Part shown: piece after piece, positions 34,727 through 43,128 of the stretch
How the letters are laid out: each line of letters opens with the position of its first letter
Position numbering within the stretch: position 1 is the stretch's first letter
NCBI GenBank assembly: GCA_020051175.1
Contig: JAGVJJ010000085.1
Coordinates: forward strand, 1 to 47,948
DNA from: Bacteroidia bacterium
Lineage (GTDB): Bacteria; Bacteroidota; Bacteroidia; 2-12-FULL-35-15
Direction: 5' to 3'
DNA length: 47,948 nucleotides
The notes under the pieces: generated by a model
Database searches by the model: none
What the model was told of the DNA's origin: nothing
The model's input: only the letters and a program-made list of their open reading frames with translations
Translations under genes and position numbers: made by a program

Positions 34727-34911
34727 ACACCGTTCGAAGAGGCCCTGGAAAAAAGCGGTTGCCGTGAAATGGCATTTACTGGCAAACCAATGAAAGGTTA
34801 TGTGCTTGTTAATGAGTGACTGTATGCCGCCCAAAGAATTTTACTATTGGATAAATCTTTGTTTGGGGTCAACAAAAAAGCAAGAGCCACAAAAAAAACG
34901 GAAGAAAAAAT
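34727..34911 (+). pseudogene. TfoX/Sxy-like remnant
   Basis: Reading from 34727 gives TPFEEALEKSGCREMAFTGK PMKGYVLVNE and then TGA 34817. The family continuation can be read in shifted frames as EFYYWINLCLG and NKKARATKKTEEK to about 34911. The REM(d/a)FTGkPmKGyV motif is the C-terminal half of TfoX N-terminal-type domains; the N-terminal half is gone. It follows the VOC gene by about 85 bases. Confidence 0.65.
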
Positions 34912-34935
34912 AAGTGTAAACCGTATATCGGAAAA

Positions 34936-35322
34936 TTATAGTATCTCGTTGTCAGCCAGCTCTTTAGTGAGCTTGGTAAAGCCAATTACATTGTTTTCAT
35001 CATCGTGCAGTGCTGTAATTAAAATGCTGCCCCAAAAGGTTTTTCCATCTTTTCTCAGCCTCCTGCCTACATGGCGTGCCCGGCCCTCCTTGGTAGCGTG
35101 TGCAATTAGTCTTTGTGGCAAGCCTTCCTGCCTGTCCTGTGGCAAATAAAAAATGCAAAAATTCTGCCCGATAATTTCCTCGGCTTTATAGCCCTTGATT
35201 TTTTCCGCACCAATGTTCCAGCTTAGAATTGTACCGTCAATGTCCATCAGAATAATTGCATAATCCTGTATTTCCTGGATCATTTTCTGGTGCAACATTT
35301 CCAACCTCTGCTTCTTTTCCAT
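34936..35322 (-). CDS. Single PAS-domain protein
   Basis: 128 residues. After a short helix the whole chain is one PAS domain: DYAIILMDIDGTILSWNIGA, EKIKGYKAEEIIGQNF, a variable loop, then RRLRKDGKTFWGSILITALH and NNVIGFTKLTKEL. It has no output domain and no signal peptide. It could be a stand-alone sensor for a partner kinase, or the remains of a larger kinase. The end near 34936 overlaps no other gene. Confidence 0.88.
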   Translation of the reverse strand: MEKKQRLEMLHQKMIQEIQDYAIILMDIDGTILSWNIGAEKIKGYKAEEIIGQNFCIFYLPQDRQEGLPQRLIAHATKEGRARHVGRRLRKDGKTFWGSILITALHDDENNVIGFTKLTKELADNEIL

Positions 35323-35530
35323 AATAGTTTAATTTTCCCCCCTCAAAAATACCTGTATACACACACATTTCCTAAAATAGTGTTTAAATGTAATAATACC
35401 CAACCGTTTATATATAACGAATTAAAATAAGAACATTTTGGACTGTCATCAAGGCAGAAAGTATGCCTGCAGGATTATAAATTTAAAGGTAAAAAAAATT
35501 TACTATTTTTAGAATTCTGAAAACAATTCT

Positions 35531-37123
35531 ATGGCTGTTTTTAAAACCAAGGTTAACCGGAATGCTGAAAGTTATCAGCGCAACTACCAATTGATGCAGG
35601 AGAAAATTGCAGAATTGGAAAGTAAAATGCAGGAAGCCCTTTTTCAGGGTGAAGAAAAATACATTGAACGTACTAAAAAATCCGGCAGGTTGCTTGCACG
35701 CGAGCGCATAGAGCTGCTGCTCGACCAGGATTCACCTTTTATGGAGCTTTTGCCGCTGGCAGGGTGGGGGATGAACGGATTTGGCCCGGGAGGAACAACC
35801 GTTTCCGGGATCGGCTTTGTAAGCGGCCGACTGGTGATGATTAATTCAAATGTTGGCACCATTAAGGGCGGGGCGGTGGATTATGCTTCGCTTCAGAAAA
35901 TACTTCGTATCAATGAAATTACACTTGAAAACGAACTGCCCACAGTAAACATGGTAGAGTCTGCAGGTGTTAACCTTCCTGATCAGTCGAAAGTGTTTAA
36001 CTATGGCGGTGGCAATTTCCGGTCTATTACACAGCGCTCAAAAGCAGGCATACCTACAATTTCTATCGTGTTCGGCAGCAGCACTGCTGGTGGTGCATAC
36101 ATTCCAGGTATGTCCGACTATGTCATAATGGTGAAAAACGAGGCCAAAGTGTTTCTTGCCGGGCCACCACTGGTGAAAATGGCGACAAATGAAATAACGG
36201 ATGAAGAGTCGCTTGGAGGGGCAAAAATGCACAGCACGCTTTCCGGTGTTTCTGATTATATGGCTGAAGATGAGCGGGATGGTATACGGTTGGCGCGCGA
36301 AATTGTGTCGAACCTGAAAGAGCCGCATACCAAACGTTTTACAGAAGTAAAAGAACCGGATTATGATAAAGAAGAAATACTCGGTGTTGTATCTGCCGAT
36401 ATCCGGATCCCTTTCGATCAGCGTGAGCTGATCGCACGTATCACTGACGGTTCTGAGTTTGATGAGTTTAAGCCGCTGTACGGAAGCACGCTTATAACCG
36501 GTTATGCACGCATCAATGGTTACAGAATAGGAATACTGGCCAACAATGGAGTTCTTTTTTCTGAAGCAGCCAACAAGGGCGCACAGTTTATTCAATTGTG
36601 TAACCAAAACAACACTCCATTACTGTTTCTGCAGAACATTACCGGTTTTATGGTAGGCCGTAAGTACGAGGAAGAAGGAATCATCAAACATGGTGCTAAA
36701 ATGGTGAACGCGGTAAGCAACAGTACTGTGCCCGCTATTACCATCATTACTGGTGCCAGCTATGGTGCGGGTAATTTTGCCATGTGCGGACGCTCTTACA
36801 ACCCGCGCTTTTTGTTTACCTATCCCCACTCTAAAATTGCAGTAATGGGCTCCGAGCAGCTTGCCGGTGTAATGCAGACAATAGGACGTGCTGCGGCAGA
36901 GAAATCAGGTGTGGCGTATGACGAAGAACAAGGGAATAAAATGGCCCAGGCAATGATAAAGGAAGCTGAAAAGCAAAGCAGCCCCTGGTATGCTTCCGGG
37001 CAGTTGTGGGATGATGGCGTAATTGATCCCCGCGAAACCCGCAATTACCTGAAGATGTGCATGGAGGTGATACACAATGCAGCGTTTAAAGGCGCTGAAG
37101 GGTTTGGGGTGTTTAGGATGTAA
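35531..37123 (+). CDS. Acyl-CoA carboxylase, carboxyltransferase (beta) subunit
   Basis: 530 residues, with both halves of the carboxyltransferase fold. The N half has ARERIELLLDQDSPFMELLP, GGTTVSGIGFVSGRLVMINS and FGSSTAGGAYIPGMSD. The C half has the oxyanion-type glycine motif in ITGASYGAGNFAMCGRSYNP. It transfers the carboxyl group from carboxybiotin to an acyl-CoA. It groups by eye with methylcrotonyl/geranyl-CoA carboxylase beta subunits (MccB/AtuC/LiuB). The biotin-bearing alpha subunit is encoded at 38196, with one unrelated gene between. Cytoplasmic. Confidence 0.94.
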   Translation: MAVFKTKVNRNAESYQRNYQLMQEKIAELESKMQEALFQGEEKYIERTKKSGRLLARERIELLLDQDSPFMELLPLAGWGMNGFGPGGTTVSGIGFVSGRLVMINSNVGTIKGGAVDYASLQKILRINEITLENELPTVNMVESAGVNLPDQSKVFNYGGGNFRSITQRSKAGIPTISIVFGSSTAGGAYIPGMSDYVIMVKNEAKVFLAGPPLVKMATNEITDEESLGGAKMHSTLSGVSDYMAEDERDGIRLAREIVSNLKEPHTKRFTEVKEPDYDKEEILGVVSADIRIPFDQRELIARITDGSEFDEFKPLYGSTLITGYARINGYRIGILANNGVLFSEAANKGAQFIQLCNQNNTPLLFLQNITGFMVGRKYEEEGIIKHGAKMVNAVSNSTVPAITIITGASYGAGNFAMCGRSYNPRFLFTYPHSKIAVMGSEQLAGVMQTIGRAAAEKSGVAYDEEQGNKMAQAMIKEAEKQSSPWYASGQLWDDGVIDPRETRNYLKMCMEVIHNAAFKGAEGFGVFRM

Positions 37124-37154
37124 AGATTTTCAAAAGAAAGCGATAATATTATAT

Positions 37155-38144
37155 ATGAGTCGTGTGAATACAAATAAGCTTTTATACAATGCTGTTGCCC
37201 GTATTATAACGGATGCAAAGATTAGAGCTTATAGGACAACCAATACAATACTGCTTAAAATGTACTGGGAAATTGGCCGATTGATTTTTGAGGACGAACA
37301 GAAAGGTCGAAAAAGAGCTGAATATGGTAAGGCTGTTTTAAAAAATCTTGCAGAACAGCTAACTCTTGAGTTTGGTAAAGGGTTTGATGATAGCAACTTA
37401 CGAAATATGCGTAACTTTTTCCTTTCATTTGAAATTTGGGACGCAGTGCGTCCTGAATTGAGTTGGACTCATTATCGCATTATAAGTAGAGTTGAAAATC
37501 AAAAACTTAGAGAACAATATGTGATTCATGCCATAGAAGGAAACTGGAACACACGCACCCTGCAACGTAATATCGATACTCAATACCTGGGAAGATTACT
37601 AAAACTTCCGAATAATAAGTCTTTTGAAACATCACATTTTATTAAAGACCCTTATATTTTTGAATTTTTAGGCTTTCCTTCAGATGTTACCCAAACCGAA
37701 ACTAAAATAGAAACCGCTCTTATTACGCATTTACAACAGTTTCTTATGGAGTTGGGAAAAGGTTTTGCCTTTGTTGCACGTCAGCAACACATTGTTACCG
37801 ACACCTCCGACTTTTATATTGATCTTGTGTTCTACAATTATCACCTGAAGTGTTTCGTGCTGATAGATATGAAAACCCATAAGCTCACCCATGAAGCGAT
37901 AGGGCAGATGGATATGTATGTAAGAATGTACAATGACATAAAGAAAACCGATGGTGATAATCCAACAATCGGTATTATTTTATGCACTGAAAAAGACGAA
38001 ACAATTGTAAAGTATTCTGTAATGACCGAAAATGAAAAGCTATTTGCCAGTAAATATCGTCTTTATCTGCCTGATGAAAATGAGCTAAAACAATTGTTAG
38101 AGGAGGATCGGATAAGGTTTGGGCTGGATAATTCCGATAGGTAA
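37155..38144 (+). CDS. DUF1016/YhcG-type PDDEXK nuclease protein
   Basis: 329 residues from ATG 37155; the open frame extends into the preceding gene, but this ATG starts the conserved part. The N-terminal DUF1016 domain (about 5-150) has TNTILLKMYWEIGRLIFEDE, RAEYGKAVLKNLAEQL and ELSWTHYRIISRVEN. The C-terminal PDDEXK-type nuclease (about 160-310) has FYIDLVFYNYHLKCFVLIDM followed by KTHKLTHEAIGQMDMYV, the D..(x)n..(D/E)xK signature. Such proteins are linked to DNA defence or mobile regions in other bacteria. It sits alone between the two subunit genes of an acyl-CoA carboxylase, which suggests it is a later arrival. Confidence 0.92.
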   Translation: MSRVNTNKLLYNAVARIITDAKIRAYRTTNTILLKMYWEIGRLIFEDEQKGRKRAEYGKAVLKNLAEQLTLEFGKGFDDSNLRNMRNFFLSFEIWDAVRPELSWTHYRIISRVENQKLREQYVIHAIEGNWNTRTLQRNIDTQYLGRLLKLPNNKSFETSHFIKDPYIFEFLGFPSDVTQTETKIETALITHLQQFLMELGKGFAFVARQQHIVTDTSDFYIDLVFYNYHLKCFVLIDMKTHKLTHEAIGQMDMYVRMYNDIKKTDGDNPTIGIILCTEKDETIVKYSVMTENEKLFASKYRLYLPDENELKQLLEEDRIRFGLDNSDR

Positions 38145-38195
38145 AAATAGGTATCTGTGAAGGGATCCAAACTAAGGTAAAATCAAATTGAACAA

Positions 38196-40169
38196 ATGAA
38201 TCCAATCAAAAAAATACTTATCGCCAACCGAGGTGAAATCGCTATCCGCGTAATGCGTACAGCATCTGAAATGGGTATTGCCACAGTGGCTGTATATTCT
38301 GATGCTGATAAAGATGCGTTGTTTGTAAAAAAAGCAGATGAAGCTGTTTGTATTGGCGGTACGCATGCCTCTGAAAGTTACCTGTTGCAGGATAAGATAA
38401 TTGCTGCTGCGAAACAAACGGGAGCAAATGCAATTCATCCGGGCTATGGCTTTTTGTCCGAAAATGCTACGTTTTCTAAGCGTTGCAAGGACGAGGGAAT
38501 AATTTTTATTGGCCCTTCAGAGCAGGCCATTATAGCAATGGGTTCCAAGATAGGAGCAAAAGAGTTGATGAAAAAGGCCGGTGTTCCTGTGGTTCCGGGC
38601 TACAACGATGCTGACCAGAGTATTGCCACATTAAAAAAAGAAGCAGCAAAAGCAGGCTATCCCATATTGCTGAAAGCTTCCGCTGGTGGCGGTGGAAAAG
38701 GGATGCGCATTGTTAATAAAGAAGAGGAACTGGAAGACGCGATTGCTGCAGCATCCCGCGAGGCAGAAAAAAGCTTTGGCGATGGACGCCTCCTGATGGA
38801 AAAATATTTTGCTTCAGCCAAACACATCGAATTCCAGATATTCGGAGATGAACATGGGAGCTGCATTCATTTGTTTGAGCGAGAATGCTCCCTGCAAAGG
38901 CGCTACCAGAAAGTGATTGAAGAAAGCCCATCACCATCACTTTCAAACGAATTACGCAAACAAATGGGCGATGCAGCTGTGGCTGCGGCAAAGTCCATTA
39001 ATTATAACAATGCCGGAACTGTAGAGTTCATCTTGGATAAGGCGGGCAATTTCTATTTCCTGGAAGTGAATACCCGCTTGCAGGTGGAGCACCCGGTAAC
39101 CGAAGAAACAACCGGTCTCGATCTTGTGCGCCTTCAGATAGAAGTTGCACAGGGCTTGCCTTTGCAAATAAATCAGGAGAGTCTTCAGCAATCCGGACAT
39201 TCCATTGAATGTCGTGTCTGTGCCGAGGACCCGGAGAATAATTTTTTTCCGTCAACAGGCGAAATCCTTTACTGGCAGGAGCCAAAGCTAAAAGGGCTCC
39301 GTTACGACAGCGGTGTAAGAACCGCATCAAAAATAGATGTGTTCTATGACTCCTTAATTGCGAAGGTGATCGCTACCGGTGCAACGCGCACAGAAGCCAT
39401 TAGCCGGATGTTGAATGCACTGGATAAAATGTGTGTACTCGGAATAACAACAAACAAAGACTTTTTGAAAGAACTGCTGAAAAACAAATCCTTTGTTGAT
39501 GGCAGCTTTGATACTAAATTAATTGAAAGGGAATACACCAACTATAAAAAAGAAATAGATCCGGATAGTGTAAATGCAGCCGCTATAGCTGGATTATTGA
39601 ACGACTGGAGCATGCGCAAAAATCGCGAAACCTTTTCGCATTCGCTGAACGGGTGGAGAAACATCTTTTACCAGCCGAATGTCCTGGAGTTTGAAAACGC
39701 GGAGCGCAAATTAAACCTGGAGTATACGTATAAGCAAAACAATAAATTTGATATAAGTATAGCGGGTACGTTATACCGTGTGGAACTCCTGGAAGCTACA
39801 GGGAATAGCATCACTTGTACAATTAACAATCACCGCAAAACATTTTATATTGCCGCCAACAAAGATGAAGTGTTTGTGCAGCCGCTTGCCGGCAGTACTA
39901 TGCGCTTTAAAAGAGTGCCACGCTTTACAGAGCCTGGCGCAGCAGGCGTAAAAGGTGGTTATATTGCGCCAATGCCAGGCGAAATTGTGAAGGTGCTCGT
40001 AAAACCCGGAGAAGCAGTTAAGTCCGGGAAAGGACTACTGGTAATGAGTTCCATGAAAATGGAAACAACCATTGAAGCGCATTCGGATGGCGAGGTGGAA
40101 GAAGTCTTTGTTTCTGAAAAGGCCTTTGTTGAGGCTGATACGGTGTTATTGAAGATGAAAGCAAATTGA
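38196..40169 (+). CDS. Acyl-CoA carboxylase, biotin carboxylase/BCCP (alpha) subunit
   Basis: 657 residues. The N-terminal biotin carboxylase domain (1-450: KKILIANRGEIAIRVMRTA, ATP-grasp loop KASAGGGGKGMRIV, EVNTRLQVEHPVTEETTGLD) is followed by a linker and a C-terminal biotinyl domain with Lys about 621 in SSMKMETTIEAH. Length and layout match MCC/geranyl-CoA carboxylase alpha (MccA/AtuF/LiuD). It carboxylates its own biotin with bicarbonate and ATP for the beta subunit at 35531. Confidence 0.95.
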   Translation: MNPIKKILIANRGEIAIRVMRTASEMGIATVAVYSDADKDALFVKKADEAVCIGGTHASESYLLQDKIIAAAKQTGANAIHPGYGFLSENATFSKRCKDEGIIFIGPSEQAIIAMGSKIGAKELMKKAGVPVVPGYNDADQSIATLKKEAAKAGYPILLKASAGGGGKGMRIVNKEEELEDAIAAASREAEKSFGDGRLLMEKYFASAKHIEFQIFGDEHGSCIHLFERECSLQRRYQKVIEESPSPSLSNELRKQMGDAAVAAAKSINYNNAGTVEFILDKAGNFYFLEVNTRLQVEHPVTEETTGLDLVRLQIEVAQGLPLQINQESLQQSGHSIECRVCAEDPENNFFPSTGEILYWQEPKLKGLRYDSGVRTASKIDVFYDSLIAKVIATGATRTEAISRMLNALDKMCVLGITTNKDFLKELLKNKSFVDGSFDTKLIEREYTNYKKEIDPDSVNAAAIAGLLNDWSMRKNRETFSHSLNGWRNIFYQPNVLEFENAERKLNLEYTYKQNNKFDISIAGTLYRVELLEATGNSITCTINNHRKTFYIAANKDEVFVQPLAGSTMRFKRVPRFTEPGAAGVKGGYIAPMPGEIVKVLVKPGEAVKSGKGLLVMSSMKMETTIEAHSDGEVEEVFVSEKAFVEADTVLLKMKAN

Positions 40170-40218
40170 GGGGGTAACAGTTAAGAGTGATTTAAAACGT
40201 ATAATCCCGCGGGTAGTT

Positions 40219-40248
40219 CATTTCGAGCTGGTCGGGAAACGTGCGAAG
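40219..40248. repeat. REP-like dispersed repeat, copy A
   Basis: CATTTCG...GTCGGGAAAC-GTGCGAAG. The same three words in the same order occur in copy B at 42687-42740, which also carries a palindromic insert. Confidence 0.55.
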
Positions 40249-40307
40249 GCCTTACGAGGATAATTAATATTGAAGGGCACTGAAAAATAGAATTTAAATG
40301 TAATTGT

Positions 40308-41123
40308 ATGAACTACACAAAAGAACAAACACAAAACCCGAAGCAACAAACATTTGCACACCTGCAGATTGAAGAAAGCAACCACATCTTGACCATCACA
40401 CTCAATCGTCCTGAGAAAAAAAATGCCATCAGCCCTATACTGGCAAAGGAAATTGCCTATGCCATCAATTATGCGCACTACAGCGCTGATGTATGGGTTG
40501 TGGTGCTTGGGGCAAATGGCGATGTGTTTTGCGCTGGAGGCGATTTAAAAGCCTTTATGGGCCAGGCAGAAGAAACCATTTCCACGATACCTGAACCCAA
40601 CGGGGAAGTAATTCTTGGAGACTTGTTCAACGGGTTGCACAAGCCGTGTATAGCAAAAGTAAAAGCCCCCGTATATGCAGGCGGTTTTTTGTTGATTTGC
40701 GGCTGCACTTATGTGTATGCTTCACCAAACACAGTATTCGGTTTGCCCGAAGTAAAACGTGGCCTTTGGCCATTCCAGGTAATGCAGAGTATGTTACAGG
40801 TAATGTCACCACGTGCGGTGCTGGATTACTGCCTGCGCGGAAAAACGCTGAATGCTGGCGAAGCACAAAAAATAGGACTTGTGAGCCACGTTACAGAAAA
40901 TGTAGATGCAGAAGTACAGGCGCTTGCGAAAGAAATAACACAGTACTCGCCATCTGCAATAAGATTGGGTCTCGAAGCCTTTGATCATTTGAAAACCATA
41001 CCTGAATCAGAAGCGCATGTATACCTCAAAAAAATGTTGTCCCAGGCCATTAAAACCGAAGATGCAAAAGAGGGAATGACAGCATTTGCTGAGAAGCGAA
41101 AACCGAACTGGAAAGGGGTTTAG
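40308..41123 (+). CDS. Enoyl-CoA hydratase/isomerase (crotonase) family
   Basis: 271 residues. The crotonase fold is seen in LTITLNRPEKKNAISPILAK, the oxyanion-hole strand GDVFCAGGDLKAFM, and YAGGFLLICGCTYVYAS with FGLPEVKRGLWPF giving the catalytic acidic region. It hydrates an enoyl-CoA. Between the carboxylase genes and AtuA it fits the isohexenylglutaconyl-CoA or methylglutaconyl-CoA hydratase step (AtuE/LiuC-like). The exact substrate is not decided by sequence. Confidence 0.92.
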   Translation: MNYTKEQTQNPKQQTFAHLQIEESNHILTITLNRPEKKNAISPILAKEIAYAINYAHYSADVWVVVLGANGDVFCAGGDLKAFMGQAEETISTIPEPNGEVILGDLFNGLHKPCIAKVKAPVYAGGFLLICGCTYVYASPNTVFGLPEVKRGLWPFQVMQSMLQVMSPRAVLDYCLRGKTLNAGEAQKIGLVSHVTENVDAEVQALAKEITQYSPSAIRLGLEAFDHLKTIPESEAHVYLKKMLSQAIKTEDAKEGMTAFAEKRKPNWKGV

Positions 41124-41170
41124 TGAAGTTTTTGGTATAATTAATTTGTTGGAAACCATATAAAACCTGG

Positions 41171-41215
41171 CCACAGATTCACAGATTAAACCATTTTAAA
41201 TCTGCGAATCTGTGG
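41171..41215. repeat. Palindromic repeat hairpin (CCACAGATTC... type)
   Basis: The left arm at 41171-41190 and right arm at 41195-41215 pair with one mismatch and one extra base around a 4-base loop. The same sequence occurs singly at 4339-4360. It lies in the 113-base gap before the AtuA gene. Confidence 0.6.
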
Positions 41216-41236
41216 CTTAAAAAAACAATAAAAATT

Positions 41237-42628
41237 TTGAAAACAATTAAAATCGCAGGCGGACAAGGCTTTTACGGGGACAGCCCCAAGGCTGCCATCG
41301 CCATTGCAAAAGCAAAAGGTGCAGACTACATTGTTCACGATGCTCTGGCAGAGCTTACTTTGTCAATCCTGCAAAAAGACAAGCTGCAGGATGCTGCGCT
41401 TGGGTATGCGCGTGATGTAGAGTTCCTGGCAACTTCACTCTATCCTGTTGCTTTTGCCAACGGGATAAAAATCGTGAGTAATTCGGGTGGTTTAAATCCG
41501 GAAGGCGCAGCAAAGAAAGTAGCAGCAATACTTGCAAAGCAGGGAATAAAGGGTGTTAAAATTGCCGTAGTTACAGGCGATGACATGCTCCCAAAGCTGA
41601 AGGAAATCCAGGATGCCGGTATCGCGCTCGAGAACCTCGATTCCGGAAAGCCCTTTTCTGAAAATAAATACGAGGTGCTGCAGTCCAATGTATACACCGG
41701 TGCCAAATCCATTGCCGATGCATTGGCAATGGGCGCAAACCTGGTGCTGGCAGGGCGGGTGGCCGATCCTTGTTTAACCCTTGGCATTTTGGTACATGAG
41801 TTTGGATGGAAAATAGGAGAGGGCGTGTCGCAGCAAGACCTGGATAAGGCCGCTGCAGGCATTGCTGTTGGGCATTTGCTGGAGTGTGGCGGACAGGCTT
41901 CCGGAGGAAACTCTTATGCAGAGTGGCCCATGGAATATCCATTGAGCAATCTTGCATACCCAATTGCTGAAGTGGCAGAGGATGGCAGTGCTATATTTTC
42001 TATACTGGACGGCCAGGGCGGCAAAATGAGCCGCAACACCATCCGTGAACAGCTGATCTACGAAATACATGATCCCGCAAACTACATTACACCGGATGTT
42101 ACCGTTGATTTAACACAGGTAAAAATTGAGGACATTGCCCCTAACCGTGTTAGCTTTAAAGGTGTGAAAGGTAAGCCCCGCCCGGAAAAATTAAAGCTCA
42201 CCATTGGCTTAATGGAAGGGTACATGAGTGAACAGTTTTTCTTTTTCTCATGGCCTTATGCGTATGAAAAATCTCAACGCTTTATAGAAACCACCAAAGA
42301 GATATGGTCCAAGCTTCCATTAAACATGGAGCGCTCGGAGTTCCAGTTAATTGGTTTAAACGGACTTCATGGCAATGCCGCGCCATTGCCGCCAAAGGAA
42401 GTGATGGACGAGTTGAATGAGGTGGGGATACGTGTAGTAATTAAACACAGCGATAACCGTACCGGAAAAATGGCCCTACAGTCGTTGTTCTGCTTAGGCT
42501 TAAACGGCCCTCCGGGACTCATAGGCCTTCCCGGCTGGGGTAAGCAGGATAAGGTGGTTTTGAGCCTTTGGCCTTCGTTAATACCAAGAAACTGGGTGGA
42601 AGAGAAAGTGGAAATAGTTGAGGTGTGA
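41237..42628 (+). CDS. atuA: AtuA family protein, N-terminal domain type
   Basis: 463 residues from a TTG start (41237); no ATG lies upstream in frame, and the protein begins directly with the conserved KTIKIAGGQGFYGDSPKAAI. Other family parts: DALAELTLSILQKDK, VVTGDDMLPKLKEI, LVLAGRVADPCLTLGILVHE, LLECGGQASGGNSYAEWPM. AtuA is required for acyclic terpene (citronellol, geraniol) use in Pseudomonas, and its chemistry is not settled. Here it is split: the small C-terminal domain is a separate gene at 42788. Cytoplasmic. Confidence 0.9.
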   Translation: MKTIKIAGGQGFYGDSPKAAIAIAKAKGADYIVHDALAELTLSILQKDKLQDAALGYARDVEFLATSLYPVAFANGIKIVSNSGGLNPEGAAKKVAAILAKQGIKGVKIAVVTGDDMLPKLKEIQDAGIALENLDSGKPFSENKYEVLQSNVYTGAKSIADALAMGANLVLAGRVADPCLTLGILVHEFGWKIGEGVSQQDLDKAAAGIAVGHLLECGGQASGGNSYAEWPMEYPLSNLAYPIAEVAEDGSAIFSILDGQGGKMSRNTIREQLIYEIHDPANYITPDVTVDLTQVKIEDIAPNRVSFKGVKGKPRPEKLKLTIGLMEGYMSEQFFFFSWPYAYEKSQRFIETTKEIWSKLPLNMERSEFQLIGLNGLHGNAAPLPPKEVMDELNEVGIRVVIKHSDNRTGKMALQSLFCLGLNGPPGLIGLPGWGKQDKVVLSLWPSLIPRNWVEEKVEIVEV

Positions 42629-42686
42629 GAGCTTTGTGCTTCCCTCATTATACTCAACAGGTTTAGGCAAACAAGGCCTGCGCTGT

Positions 42687-42740
42687 CATTTCGTCCCGAT
42701 AGCTATTGGGATGTCGGGAAACTGCGGTGGGCGTGCGAAG
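42687..42740. repeat. REP-like dispersed repeat, copy B
   Basis: CATTTCG, then palindrome CCCGATAGCTATTGGG (42695-42710, one mismatch pair), GTCGGGAAAC (42713-42722) and GTGCGAAG (42733-42740). It is a longer relative of copy A at 40219. Confidence 0.6.
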
Positions 42741-42787
42741 CGGACATATAAAAAAATAAAAGGATAAATGATTTTGTTGTAGTTAAA

Positions 42788-43102
42788 ATGAAAAAAATAA
42801 AACTGATAGACATTGCAAGCGCCCGTTCTGGCGACAAAAATAATGTGTGCAATATTGGTGTAATGGCCCGTAAACCGGAGTATTACGCTGTTCTGAAAGA
42901 GAAGCTGACTGTTGAAAAAGTTAAGGCCCACTTTGGGGATTTAATAAAAGGCAAGATAGAGCGCTTCGAATGGGAGGCAATTGAGTCTTTAAACTTTGTC
43001 TGCCACGAAGCGCTTGATGGTGGTGCATCCCGCTCTTTAAGGATGGACACGCTTGGTAAAAACTTTGCAAGCCATTTGTTGAGAATGGAGATTGAAATGT
43101 AA
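42788..43102 (+). CDS. AtuA C-terminal domain protein
   Basis: 104 residues. IDIASARSGDKNNVCNIGVM with ARKPEYYAVLKEKL is the AtuA C-terminal domain signature, and FVCHEALDGGASRSLRMDTL is also conserved. In Proteobacteria this domain is often fused to the AtuA N-terminal domain; here the two genes are 159 bases apart with a REP-like repeat between. The product probably binds the AtuA protein. Confidence 0.85.
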   Translation: MKKIKLIDIASARSGDKNNVCNIGVMARKPEYYAVLKEKLTVEKVKAHFGDLIKGKIERFEWEAIESLNFVCHEALDGGASRSLRMDTLGKNFASHLLRMEIEM

Positions 43103-43128
43103 CAGAATAGCTTGTAAAACGAAATAAT

